Part shown: positions 24,103-32,735 of the stretch, piece after piece
Layout: each line of letters begins with the position of its first letter
Position numbering within the stretch: the stretch's first letter is position 1
Assembly: GCA_964194845.1 (NCBI GenBank)
Contig: CAXMNX010000035.1
Location: forward strand, 25,312-89,311
Source: CAXMNX01 sp964194845
GTDB lineage: Bacteria > Pseudomonadota > Alphaproteobacteria > Rhodobacterales > Rhodobacteraceae
Direction of reading: 5' to 3'
DNA length: 64,000 nt
Notes under the pieces: model-generated
The model's input: only the letters and a program-made list of their open reading frames with translations
Told to the model about the DNA's origin: nothing
Database searches by the model: none
Program-made: the position numbers and the translations under genes

Positions 24103-26517
24103 TTATTCCGCAGCCGTCGCGCGCATCTGGACGGCGCTGTCAGCGGCGTCGGTTTCTTGCTCATCATCAGGCGCAGGCAGTGCCGGGATCGCATCCAGCG
24201 GCTGTGCGTTCACAATGTGATCAATAAGCTGCTGCTTTTTCAAAGGCTTGGTAAGATAAAAATCGACGCCCGCTTCCAGAATTTCGTCGGCATCGCCGTC
24301 CATCGCATGGGCTGTGATCGCGATGATCGGGCAGGGCGTCAGGTTATCTTCCACCTCCAACGCGCGGATACGCCGCGTTGCCTCTTTACCATCCATTTTG
24401 GGCATCGAGATGTCGGTGAAGAAGATATCCGGTCGCGCGCCAGCAAACATCTCGATCGCCTCAATCCCGTTCAGGGCGAAGACCAGATCAATATCGAGGT
24501 CCTTCAGCATTTTTTCGAAGACGAAACGGTTCGTGCGGTTATCCTCGGCGGCCAGAACGCGCATCCGGCGGCGACCTTCGGGCGGTGCGACCGGCAGACG
24601 GATACATGCAGGCGCGGATTGGTTGCTTTCGCCTGCGAATTCATCCACGTCGGGTTCGGGCACTTCGGGGGCGTCGCTTTCGATATCCGCGCCTTCGACG
24701 TCGTGTTCAAGCGGCGCGGGCATATCCGGCGCAGCATGTTCTTCGATCAACGGTTCGGGCGTTAATTCGGCGCGGACCGGCGGTGCCAGCGCGTTCAGAT
24801 AGTCCATCATCGCGGCGCGCAACACGGGGCGCTGCAACAATTGGTCAAAGGCCATGTCGCCGGCCGGCACTTTTGTCGGTCCGCTGACCAACAGAAATAC
24901 ACCTGCAGGCTTGAATTGCTCGCGAAGCGCGCGCGCCGCCACGGAAGCATCGCCATCTGTGGCCCCATGGCCCAGAAACACGATATCGCGTTCAGACGGG
25001 CGTTCGGCAGCAATCTCGTCGAACTGAGCAACGGTCGACGTTTTCAATCCGATCAGCCCAAGTTGCTTCAGAAGAACGGTGCGGTTCATGCCGTCATCAT
25101 CCAGGACAATCGCGCGATCCATCCAGCCTGGCGCGGTGATGTCTTCGGATTCCACATCCGCGACCGCCTCAAGCGGCAGGAAAAACCCAAATCCCGAACC
25201 TTCGCCTTCGCGCGAATCGACCCAGACATCGCCGCCCATAGCGGAGACCAAACGTCGCGTGATCGCGAGGCCAAGTCCGGTGCCGTCGTGGGCGCGGTCC
25301 TGATCGTTCTCGACCTGCTGGAACTCCTGAAAAATCGCTTCCAGTTTTTCTTCCGGGATGCCGATGCCGGTATCTTCGACCGTGACGTGAACGCGGTATT
25401 CCAAACCACGTTCACCCGGCAGGCCGACAACGCGGACCAGGATATGGCCTTCTTCGGTAAACTTGATTGCATTGCCGATAAGGTTGGTCAGCACTTGCCT
25501 GACGCGACCGGCGTCGCCGACATACGACGTCGGCATGAAAAGATCGTAATCCACCGCAATTTGCAGGTCTTTGTCCTGGGCACCGGGCCTGAGCAGCGTG
25601 ACAACGTCATGAATTCAGCGCTCAAGATCGAAGGGCAGCGACTTGAAGCTGATCTTGTCAGCCTCGATCTTTGAATAATCCAACACATCGTTGATGATAA
25701 CCAAAAGCGCCTCGCCCGACGAACGGATGGTTTCAGCATAGGCGCGCTGTTCTTCGTCGAGCTGCGTCCCGGCAAGCATCTCGGCCATGGCCACGACACC
25801 GTTCATGGGCGTCCGAATTTCATGGCTCATGTTGGCAAGAAAAGCCGATTTGGCGCGATTGGCGGCCTCGGCCCGCACGCGGGCTTCGCGTAGCTGGTCT
25901 TCGCGAATTGTCTGTTCGGTGATGTTCAGCGCCAGCGTGACAAGATCGCCATCGCGGGTGCGGCGATCAATCAGTTGTACGTATTGACCGTTCCAAAGTT
26001 TCAGGACCGCATGTTCGATCCGATCCGTGTGCAACCGGCTAAGCATCTTTTCCTGCCATTCGTGCGACCGAAACTCACCGGTATCGACAATTCCCTCGTC
26101 GGCGAAAAGTTCAAAGAGCGTGGCCAGTTCGATGCAGGGGCGGACCATTTCCAGCCCATCGAACAGGCTGAGATAGGATCGGTTGGCGGCGATCAGGATG
26201 TTATCGGGGCCGAATACGGCGAACCCGTCACGAATGGTTTCAAGCGAATCCCAAAGTCGGCGTTCGGCAATGACCATCGCGCTTTCGGCGCGCTCTAGGT
26301 CTTCGCGCACGTGGCTGACTTCGGATTTCAGGCTTTCGGCTTCGGTTTTGACCCGCCCCATTTCCTGGCGGCTGGAAACTATTTCAGTCGAAAGACTTCG
26401 CGCGTGACTGGCGAGGCGCCTGTTGGCCTCGCTCAGCTCGTTTTTCATCTGATCAAGCAACCTTTCGGCCGCAAGCCGCGCGCGCCGTTCAGAGGCAAGA
26501 TCGTCGGCGAATTCCAT
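24103..26517 (-). pseudogene. Hybrid histidine kinase interrupted by an in-frame TGA
   Basis: One continuous frame of 805 codons with a single stop, TGA at 25615-25617 (codon 301). Before it: a coiled coil (about 1-95), a PAS-like domain (about 90-200) and HisKA with phospho-His232 in SHEIRTPMNG. After it: the HATPase with N-box NLIGNAIKF and G-boxes DTGIGIP and GTGLGLAIT, a degenerate receiver, and a canonical receiver (FFTDISMPKMDG). The residues around the stop, PFDLER-stop-IHDVV, continue the dimerisation helix without loss, and relatives, as I recall them, have Cys there. The stop separates the His domain from the ATPase. GGAG precedes the ATG at 26517; internal restart could occur at 25554. 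Substitution, sequencing error or a split kinase are all possible. Confidence 0.8.
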
Positions 26518-26574
26518 GCCCAACTCCGTCGCCCATGGCCCAAAGACCAACGACGACGGTTATGAGGCCGATTT

Positions 26575-26593
26575 GGTAAACAAGCTGTTAACC
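26575..26593. promoter_or_regulatory. Palindrome with a CtrA-like core upstream of the kinase gene
   Basis: GGTAAAC-AAGCT-GTTAACC is a 19-bp inverted repeat with one mismatch, 58 bp upstream of the kinase start. Read leftward it contains TTAA-CAGCTTG-TTTA, seven of eight matches to the CtrA site TTAA-N7-TTAA. It may be an operator of the kinase gene; no direct proof. Confidence 0.35.
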
Positions 26594-26609
26594 TGTCTCA
26601 ACAAAGGGT

Positions 26610-27785
26610 TCATGTGCGTTCAATGGCAAGCGCGATGCCCTGCCCGCCACCGATGCACATGGTGATCAGTGCCTTTGCCCCGCCGGTGCGTTCCAGCTCG
26701 TAAAGTGCTTTGATGGTCAGTATCGCGCCCGTGGCGCCCACCGGATGGCCAAGCGCGATCGCGCCGCCGTTTGGGTTTACCTTGTGCGCGTTCAGCCCAA
26801 GGGCCCTGTTCACGGCAAGTGCCTGCGCGGCGAAGGCTTCATTCGATTCGATGACATCGAAATCCTCGACCGCCAATCCGGTGCGTTCGAGCAGGTTCCT
26901 GACGGCCGGAACCGGCCCTATCCCCATCACATCGGGTCGCACGCCTGCGTGGGCATACCCAAGAACCCTGGCGCGCGGCTTGAGGTCCGCGGAGGCTGCG
27001 GCGTCCGCGCTTGCCAGAACCAAAGCAGCGGCACCATCATTGATGCCGCTGGCGTTTCCGGCGGTCACGCTGCCGTCTTTCTGAAAGGCTGGCCGCAGCC
27101 CGGCCAAAGCCTCGGCGGTGGTTGGTTTTGGATGCTCGTCGGTATCGAACGCTACCGTTTCGCGCCGCCGTTTGACCTCGACAGGCACGATCTGGTCTTT
27201 GAACCGGCCCTCGGTGATGGCGGCCGCAGCGCGGGCCTGGCTTTCAAGGGCAAAAGCATCTTGCGCGGCGCGGTCAATACTGTGCTCTGCGGCCACATTT
27301 TCAGCCGTGACACCCATGTGCCCGGTGCCAAACGGGCAGCTAAGCGCACCGATCATCACATCCATCGCACCTGTGTCGCCCATTTTCTGACCCCAGCGCG
27401 CGGCTGGGAGAATATGCGGTGACCGGCTCATACATTCGGCACCGCCCGCCAGCCCGAAATCTGCGTCGCCCAACATCAGTGACTGAATAACCGAAACCAA
27501 GGCCTGCGCCCCGGAACCACAAAGCCGGTTAACATTCATCGCGGGCGTGGTCTCGGGGATGCCCGCATCCATCGCTGCGACGCGGCTTAGATACATATCG
27601 CGCGGTTCGGTATTGATGACGTGGCCGAAGGCGACGGTGCCGATCTGGGCGGCGTCAACCCCGGCCCGTTTGATCGCCGCTTTTGCCGCAACCGCTGCCA
27701 GCGTAATCGGCGGCGTACCGGCAAGCGACCCGCCGAATGTGCCGATTGCGGTTCTTGCGCCGGATAGAATGACTATTTCCGTCAC
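26610..27785 (-). CDS. Acetyl-CoA C-acyltransferase (thiolase)
   Basis: A 391-residue thiolase that joins two acetyl-CoA or splits 3-ketoacyl-CoA. The acyl-accepting cysteine is Cys89 in NVNRLCGSGAQAL; the His of NPNGGAIALGHPVGATGA and the Cys of MCIGGGQGIAL complete the active site. The sequence fits the biosynthetic acetyl-CoA acetyltransferase/beta-ketothiolase type, as used in polyhydroxybutyrate or ethylmalonyl-CoA metabolism. The start overlaps the stop of a MarR regulator by 4 nt, suggesting that regulator controls it. Confidence 0.93.
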   Translation of the reverse strand: MTEIVILSGARTAIGTFGGSLAGTPPITLAAVAAKAAIKRAGVDAAQIGTVAFGHVINTEPRDMYLSRVAAMDAGIPETTPAMNVNRLCGSGAQALVSVIQSLMLGDADFGLAGGAECMSRSPHILPAARWGQKMGDTGAMDVMIGALSCPFGTGHMGVTAENVAAEHSIDRAAQDAFALESQARAAAAITEGRFKDQIVPVEVKRRRETVAFDTDEHPKPTTAEALAGLRPAFQKDGSVTAGNASGINDGAAALVLASADAAASADLKPRARVLGYAHAGVRPDVMGIGPVPAVRNLLERTGLAVEDFDVIESNEAFAAQALAVNRALGLNAHKVNPNGGAIALGHPVGATGAILTIKALYELERTGGAKALITMCIGGGQGIALAIERT

Positions 27786-28231
27786 GCCTTCTCTCCCTCT
27801 GATTTCGTAGCGTCGTCAAGCAGGGCCGCGATACAACGCCGGAACGTCGCCTTTTCTTTGCCGAGACTGTTCAGAAGTTGCTGTTCAAAAGACCGCGCAA
27901 TGGGTGCCAGCGTTCGGATCATGTCGTGGCCCCGGTCCGTCAACGCAAGCGCGACAAGTCGTCCGTCGTTGGGATCGGGCTGCCGCACGACATATCCTGC
28001 TTTTTCAAGCCGCGAAGCTGCGCGGCTGACCCGGCTTTTTTCCATTGCGACGCGTTTTTGAATGTCGCGAACGCTGACGCTGGACGACTGGCTCAGATGT
28101 GCCACAACGCGCCATTCCGCCACGCCAATGCCAAATCGTGCGCGATACTCTTTCTCAAAGGCGCGGCTGACGTTCTCGGCCAGAACCGCCAGTTGATACG
28201 GCAGGAAGTCTTCCAGGTTAAACTCGGTCAT
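27782..28231 (-). CDS. MarR-family transcriptional regulator
   Basis: A 149-residue winged-helix protein. The helix-turn-helix is about 52-77 (SVSVRDIQKRVAMEKSRVSRA) and the wing about 85-98 (RQPDPNDGRLVALALT), with the DxR pattern typical of MarR. First gene of a two-gene unit with the thiolase, whose ATG overlaps its stop, so it may sense an acyl-CoA or aromatic acid. Divergent from kbl. Confidence 0.85.
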   Translation of the reverse strand: MTEFNLEDFLPYQLAVLAENVSRAFEKEYRARFGIGVAEWRVVAHLSQSSSVSVRDIQKRVAMEKSRVSRAASRLEKAGYVVRQPDPNDGRLVALALTDRGHDMIRTLAPIARSFEQQLLNSLGKEKATFRRCIAALLDDATKSEGEKA

Positions 28232-28355
28232 GAGGTGAAGAAAGACACATCTGGCGGCGGCGCGCCAGTGTCGTCTGCACGCGCCGGGCTGCGACGTATC
28301 CGGTCCTCGCGGTGGCGCGCGGCCAGTGATATCCTAATGTCTGGAGGTGCCTAAA

Positions 28356-29540
28356 ATGTCTGAGTTCGACCGCCATCTGGAACAGGTTCTTGCCGGGATC
28401 GAAGCCGATGGACTGACCAAACGCGAACGCCTGATCACATCGCCGCAGTCTGCACATATCGAAGTTGCCGGGCGGCAGATGCTGAACCTTTGCGCCAATA
28501 ATTACCTGGGCCTGGCCGATCATCCGCGCCTGATCGCGGTGGCGCGGGAAGCCGTTGAAACACACGGCTACGGCATGGCCAGCGTGCGCTTTATCTGCGG
28601 AACGCAGAGCCTGCACCGCGAGCTTGAGACCAGGCTCGCCGGTTTTTTGGGCATGGAGGACACGATCCTGTTCGCCGCGTGTTTTGACGCCAACGGTGGT
28701 GTGTTCGAGCCGCTTTTGGGTCCGGAAGACGCGGTCATATCTGACGCGCTGAACCACGCCTCGATCATTGACGGCATCCGGCTTTGCAAGGCGAAACGTT
28801 ATCGTTTTGCCAATTCCGACATGAACGATCTGGAAGCCCGGCTGAAAGAGGCGCGGGCGGACGGTGCGCGGTTCATCATGATCGCCACCGATGGCGTTTT
28901 CTCGATGGATGGCTATCTGGCGAAATTACCGGAAATTCGCGCCTTGGCCGACAGATACGATGCTTTGGTGATGGTCGATGACTGCCATGCAACCGGATTT
29001 ATGGGGCCAAAGGGTGCGGGGATGCCTGCGCATTTTGGGGTGCAGGTTGATGTGCTGACCGGAACGCTGGGCAAGGCGATGGGGGGCGCCATTGGCGGAT
29101 ATGTCGCGGCCTCGCAGCGGATAGTCGATCTGCTGCGGCAACGCGCGCGACCGTATCTTTTTTCCAACGCGCTGCCGCCGATGGTTTGCGCCGCCGGGAT
29201 CGAGGCGATCAGCCTTGTTGAAACAGGCGACGGCTTGCGGGCGAGGTTGTTCGAGAACACGACTTACTGGCGAAAAAGCCTCGAATCCGCTGGTTTAGTG
29301 ACACTTCCGGGCGAGCACCCGATTGTTCCGGTTATGCTGGGGGATGCGCAATTGGCCCAGGACATGGCCACGGGGTTGGACGCGCGCGGTGTCTACGTCG
29401 CGGGGTTTTTCTTCCCGGTCGTGCCCAAAGGTCAGGCCCGGATCCGCACGCAGATGAACGCCGCGCTTACCAAGGATGACCTCGATATGGCGGCGTCAGC
29501 GTTTGAAGATGTTGCAGCCGAAATTGGAGCGCTTAGATGA
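28356..29540 (+). CDS. kbl: Glycine C-acetyltransferase (2-amino-3-ketobutyrate CoA ligase)
   Basis: A 394-residue PLP enzyme of the alpha-oxoamine synthase family that splits 2-amino-3-ketobutyrate with CoA into glycine and acetyl-CoA. ANNYLGLADHPRL, MASVRFICGTQSLHRELE, VDDCHATGFMG and the PLP-lysine segment TGTLGKAMGGA are all in place. GGAGG lies 8 nt before the ATG at 28356; a GTG three codons earlier is less likely. The stop overlaps the tdh start (ATGA), giving the two-step threonine degradation operon. Confidence 0.95.
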   Translation: MSEFDRHLEQVLAGIEADGLTKRERLITSPQSAHIEVAGRQMLNLCANNYLGLADHPRLIAVAREAVETHGYGMASVRFICGTQSLHRELETRLAGFLGMEDTILFAACFDANGGVFEPLLGPEDAVISDALNHASIIDGIRLCKAKRYRFANSDMNDLEARLKEARADGARFIMIATDGVFSMDGYLAKLPEIRALADRYDALVMVDDCHATGFMGPKGAGMPAHFGVQVDVLTGTLGKAMGGAIGGYVAASQRIVDLLRQRARPYLFSNALPPMVCAAGIEAISLVETGDGLRARLFENTTYWRKSLESAGLVTLPGEHPIVPVMLGDAQLAQDMATGLDARGVYVAGFFFPVVPKGQARIRTQMNAALTKDDLDMAASAFEDVAAEIGALR

Positions 29541-30574
29541 GCAACCAGATGAGAGCGCTTGCCAAGATCGCGCCCGGCCCCGGGCTTGATATGATTGAAG
29601 CCCCTGTGCCCGAAATTGGCGCCGATGATGTGCTTATCAAGATCAAGAAAACCGGTATTTGCGGCACCGACATTCACATCTGGGACTGGGACGAATGGGC
29701 GGCGCGCACGGTGCCGGTGCCGTTGATCACTGGACACGAGTTCGCGGGCGAGATTGCGGAACTTGGACGGAACGTGACAGATCTTAGCCTTGGCCAGCGT
29801 GTATCGGGCGAAGGCCATCTGATCGGCAAGCATTCCCGGCAGTCGCGCGCGGGTAAGTTTCACCTGGACCCCGAAACACGGGGGATAGGCGTTAACGAAC
29901 AAGGCGCATTTGCCGAATATCTGCGGCTTCCGGCCTTCAATGTGGTGCCGTTGCCAGACGTTATCGATGATGAAATTGGCGCCATTCTTGATCCGCTTGG
30001 CAATGCGGTTCACACCGCACTGTCATTTGACCTTGTAGGCGAGGACGTTCTTGTCACCGGGGCTGGCCCGATCGGGATCATGGCGGCGGCGGTTGCCCGG
30101 CACGTCGGCGCGCGGCATGTTGTGATCACAGACATAAATCCCGACCGGCTGGCCCTGGCCGAGAAAGTTGCGGATGTTGTGCCGGTCAACGTCGGGGTCG
30201 ATGATCTGAATGATGTGATCACAAAGTTGAAAATGAAGGAAGGCTTTGATGTAGGGTTGGAAATGTCGGGAAATCAACGCGCTATGGATCAAATGGTCGA
30301 GGCGCTGGTCATGGGCGGTCGGATCGCACTGCTGGGCATACCGCCGGGGAAATCGCCGGTCGACTGGTCGCGCATTGTCTTCAAGGCGATTACTATCAAA
30401 GGGGTATATGGCCGCGAAATCTTTGAGACCTGGTATAAAATGATCGCGATGTTGGAGAATGGGCTGGACATTCGAAATGTGATCACACACCGTATGCCGG
30501 TCGATGACTTTCGCAATGGCTTCGAGATCATGAAATCCGGTCAGTCGGGCAAAATCGTGCTCGACTGGGTGTGA
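29537..30574 (+). CDS. tdh: L-threonine 3-dehydrogenase
   Basis: A 345-residue zinc alcohol dehydrogenase-type enzyme oxidising threonine to 2-amino-3-ketobutyrate with NAD. Catalytic zinc residues Cys42 (GICGTDIHIW) and His67-Glu68 (TGHEF) are present, as is the NAD fold (VTGAGPIGIMAAAVA) and NAMVKTAL-equivalent DPLGNAVHTAL. The structural-zinc lobe, which in E. coli carries four cysteines, reads GEGHLIGKHSRQSRAGKFHL here and has none of them, so this form probably lacks the structural zinc. Coupled to kbl. Confidence 0.95.
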   Translation: MSNQMRALAKIAPGPGLDMIEAPVPEIGADDVLIKIKKTGICGTDIHIWDWDEWAARTVPVPLITGHEFAGEIAELGRNVTDLSLGQRVSGEGHLIGKHSRQSRAGKFHLDPETRGIGVNEQGAFAEYLRLPAFNVVPLPDVIDDEIGAILDPLGNAVHTALSFDLVGEDVLVTGAGPIGIMAAAVARHVGARHVVITDINPDRLALAEKVADVVPVNVGVDDLNDVITKLKMKEGFDVGLEMSGNQRAMDQMVEALVMGGRIALLGIPPGKSPVDWSRIVFKAITIKGVYGREIFETWYKMIAMLENGLDIRNVITHRMPVDDFRNGFEIMKSGQSGKIVLDWV

Positions 30575-30625
30575 TCACGGGTACAAAAAGACCAAGTGCG
30601 ACGGCGCGAATACGGGAGAAGTGAC

Positions 30626-30706
30626 ATGGGCGACATAATATTCTGGGCGGTTGCGACGGTCGCACTGATCGTCGGATTCCGCTGGCTGCAAAAGCGGCGG
30701 AAGTAA
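30626..30706 (+). CDS. Small single-span membrane protein (26 residues)
   Basis: An ATG at 30626 with GGGAGAAG 5-12 nt upstream opens a 26-codon frame: a short acidic start (MGDII), a hydrophobic span (FWAVATVALIVGF) and a basic end (RWLQKRRK) before TAA. That layout is one transmembrane helix with the positive end inside. It follows tdh by 51 bp and ends 3 bp before the convergent DUF2585 gene. No function is known; small spans of this sort often assist a larger membrane complex. Confidence 0.6.
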   Translation: MGDIIFWAVATVALIVGFRWLQKRRK

Positions 30707-30709
30707 CGC

Positions 30710-31270
30710 CTAGCCTGCCGCCTGCCATTCCCGGATCGCATCCAGCGGATAGAGAAGCATTATGACATTCAGCGTCAGCCCGTCGCGGATCACCCAGAGC
30801 GTCAACAACTCGAAGAAGAAAAACAACCCGACGCTGGCCCAGACCGGCAGTCGCGATGCCAGCCAGAAACCGACCCACATCGCCACCACGTCAGCCGCCG
30901 AATTGACCACACTGTCGCCGAAATAATCCAGCGATATGGTCACCTCGCGATATCGCTCGATAATGGCATCCGAGTTTTCGACTATTTCCCAGGCACATTC
31001 GATGATCGTGGCTATCGCCAGCCGCCAGCCGACGCTCAGGCGCCGGGCAACAAGCCAAAGCGCGCCGAAGAAAATCACGCCGTGCAATATGTGGCTGGGC
31101 GTATACCAGTCACTCAGATGCTGGGAGTTCTCGCTCGAAAGCTTCACACCATGCCAGAATTTGACGTAACCGCACTCGCAAATCGGCAATCGCCCAATCC
31201 ACAAAAGCCAGGCGGCCATCAATACGAACGTCAGCGCGGTGATCGTAAAGGGCGTCAATGATCTTTGCAT
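30710..31270 (-). CDS. DUF2585 (UPF0314) membrane protein
   Basis: A 186-residue protein with about five membrane segments. PICECGYVKFWHG, DWYTPSHILHGVIFFG and CAWEIVENSDAIIERYR are the conserved blocks of the DUF2585 family, found mainly in alphaproteobacteria; conserved His, Glu and Cys residues near the membrane suggest an enzymatic or metal-binding role, which is unproven. Single gene, divergent from the DinB-like gene with 50 bp between. Confidence 0.82.
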   Translation of the reverse strand: MQRSLTPFTITALTFVLMAAWLLWIGRLPICECGYVKFWHGVKLSSENSQHLSDWYTPSHILHGVIFFGALWLVARRLSVGWRLAIATIIECAWEIVENSDAIIERYREVTISLDYFGDSVVNSAADVVAMWVGFWLASRLPVWASVGLFFFFELLTLWVIRDGLTLNVIMLLYPLDAIREWQAAG

Positions 31271-31320
31271 GACGGCAGGGAATCAAGCAGACTTCGTTCT
31301 GTCCATCCCGCAGCGAAAAA

Positions 31321-31863
31321 ATGTCAGGAACGTCTTCCGTGATGAGCGCAGAAAAGAACCCGTGGCTTAAGATGGCACTGAACAATGCCTGGGCCAGTGC
31401 AACGCTGTACGCCGCGATAAATGATCTTCCGGGCAGCGAATTTACCGCGATTCGTCCCGGCTTTTTTCCATCGCTCGCTAAAACGATGAACCATATCTAC
31501 GAAGTTGACCTCTATTACCTCGATGCCCTTGAAGAAGGCGACCTCGGCAGAGCCGTTTATGAGCGCGAAGACGTCGATGATCCGAGTAAATTGGCTGCAC
31601 TTCAGGCCACCGCTGACATGCGGTTTGCCGCGTTATGCAATGTGATCACACCGGAAACGCTGGCGGCTTCGCGCCGCACCCAACGCCGCGATGGCGCGGT
31701 CGAGGAAAATGTTGCCGCGTTGATCCTGCACCTTGTGCAGCACCAGATCCACCACCGCGGGCAGGCGCACGTACAGCTTCAGGATGCGGGGTCTGCGCCG
31801 CCGCAACTGGATGATTTCTATCTGGAATTTGGCCGCGTTGGCTCGGCGCAGGCCTATTGGTGA
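31321..31863 (+). CDS. DinB-family protein
   Basis: A 180-residue four-helix-bundle protein of the DinB/YfiT group. The metal ligands expected in the family are His in NHIYEVDLYY (helix 2) and the pair in HLVQHQIHHRGQ (helix 4). Bacterial members include thiol-dependent S-transferases; the specific reaction is unknown. An ATG at 31342 (MSAEKNP) is an alternative start; neither has a good ribosome-binding site. Its end is 18 bp from the convergent phosphatase gene. Confidence 0.8.
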   Translation: MSGTSSVMSAEKNPWLKMALNNAWASATLYAAINDLPGSEFTAIRPGFFPSLAKTMNHIYEVDLYYLDALEEGDLGRAVYEREDVDDPSKLAALQATADMRFAALCNVITPETLAASRRTQRRDGAVEENVAALILHLVQHQIHHRGQAHVQLQDAGSAPPQLDDFYLEFGRVGSAQAYW

Positions 31864-31880
31864 CCTTTGCGGTCAGCGCA

Positions 31881-32621
31881 TCACGGCTCCACCGGTTCCC
31901 GGCCATCCGGTGTCAGGGCAAAGCAATCGCCATCCTCGAACACTACCGGGACCAGTGGATTGCCCCACGCCGCGCCGCAATCAAGGTTCACCCGGTTGCC
32001 GTAGTGCGTCGGCCCGTCGACCGGCGTGTGGCCATGAACGATCAGCGCCTCGTGGGCTTCCAGTCGCCAGAGAAATTCGTCGCGTATCCAAAGAAGATCA
32101 TCTTCGTCCTGAGCCTCCAGCGGGAAGCCCGGGCGAATACCCGCATGGACGAAAATCATGCCGTCGGTGCGATGCCAAAGCGGCAGGTTTTCCAGAAACG
32201 CCACATGCGCCTCGGGCACCGCCTTGGCGGCGCGGGTATGGAGTTTCTCGATCCGCTCAAGCAGACGCCGTTCAATGCCATAGGACCTGAGTGTTGCATC
32301 GCCGCCCATCCTCGGGTTCAGCCAGGTCAGGCCAGAGCGAAGCCGGTCGTCGGTCGCGGAACCTGTGCGAATATAGTTGCTGAACAGGCGGTCGTGATTT
32401 CCCTTGATGACAATCCAGTCTTCGCCACGCGCAATTCCGTCCAGAAGAAACTGGATCACCTTTCGGCTGTCGGGCCCGCGATCGGTCATGTCGCCAAGAT
32501 GCACCACGGGTGCTGGACCGCCCGCGCGTTCCATATCCTGCGCTATATTTGCGTGGGCATCGGCAATCTTGTCGAGGTGACCGTGGACATCGCCGATCGC
32601 ATAGATTCTATTCCCGGTCAT
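31881..32621 (-). CDS. PPP-family metallophosphatase
   Basis: A 246-residue serine/threonine phosphatase-like protein with all binuclear-metal motifs: GDVHGHLD, GDMTDRGPDS, KGNHDR and VHGHTPVDGP, plus the GxAxxG region near the C-terminus (DCGAAWGNP). It may act on phosphoproteins or dinucleoside polyphosphates. The ATG at 32621 begins MTGNRIYAIGD; a TTG two codons earlier is possible. Downstream of serA on the same strand, 115 bp apart, probably a separate unit. Confidence 0.88.
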   Translation of the reverse strand: MTGNRIYAIGDVHGHLDKIADAHANIAQDMERAGGPAPVVHLGDMTDRGPDSRKVIQFLLDGIARGEDWIVIKGNHDRLFSNYIRTGSATDDRLRSGLTWLNPRMGGDATLRSYGIERRLLERIEKLHTRAAKAVPEAHVAFLENLPLWHRTDGMIFVHAGIRPGFPLEAQDEDDLLWIRDEFLWRLEAHEALIVHGHTPVDGPTHYGNRVNLDCGAAWGNPLVPVVFEDGDCFALTPDGREPVEP

Positions 32622-32735
32622 TCCCAAGCCCTAGGTCGCCCCCCCGCTACCGGCAAGCTAAATTCAGCATCGTCCTATACGAAATGTTCATCCCGCCGGA
32701 AAACCAGCGGATCGGCGTTAGGGCAATCGGTCAGC

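Noticed and set aside
25570..25617. Selenocysteine at the kinase TGA
   Set aside because: No convincing SECIS stem-loop follows the TGA and no selenocysteine genes are in the window; a nonsense change or base-call error is simpler.
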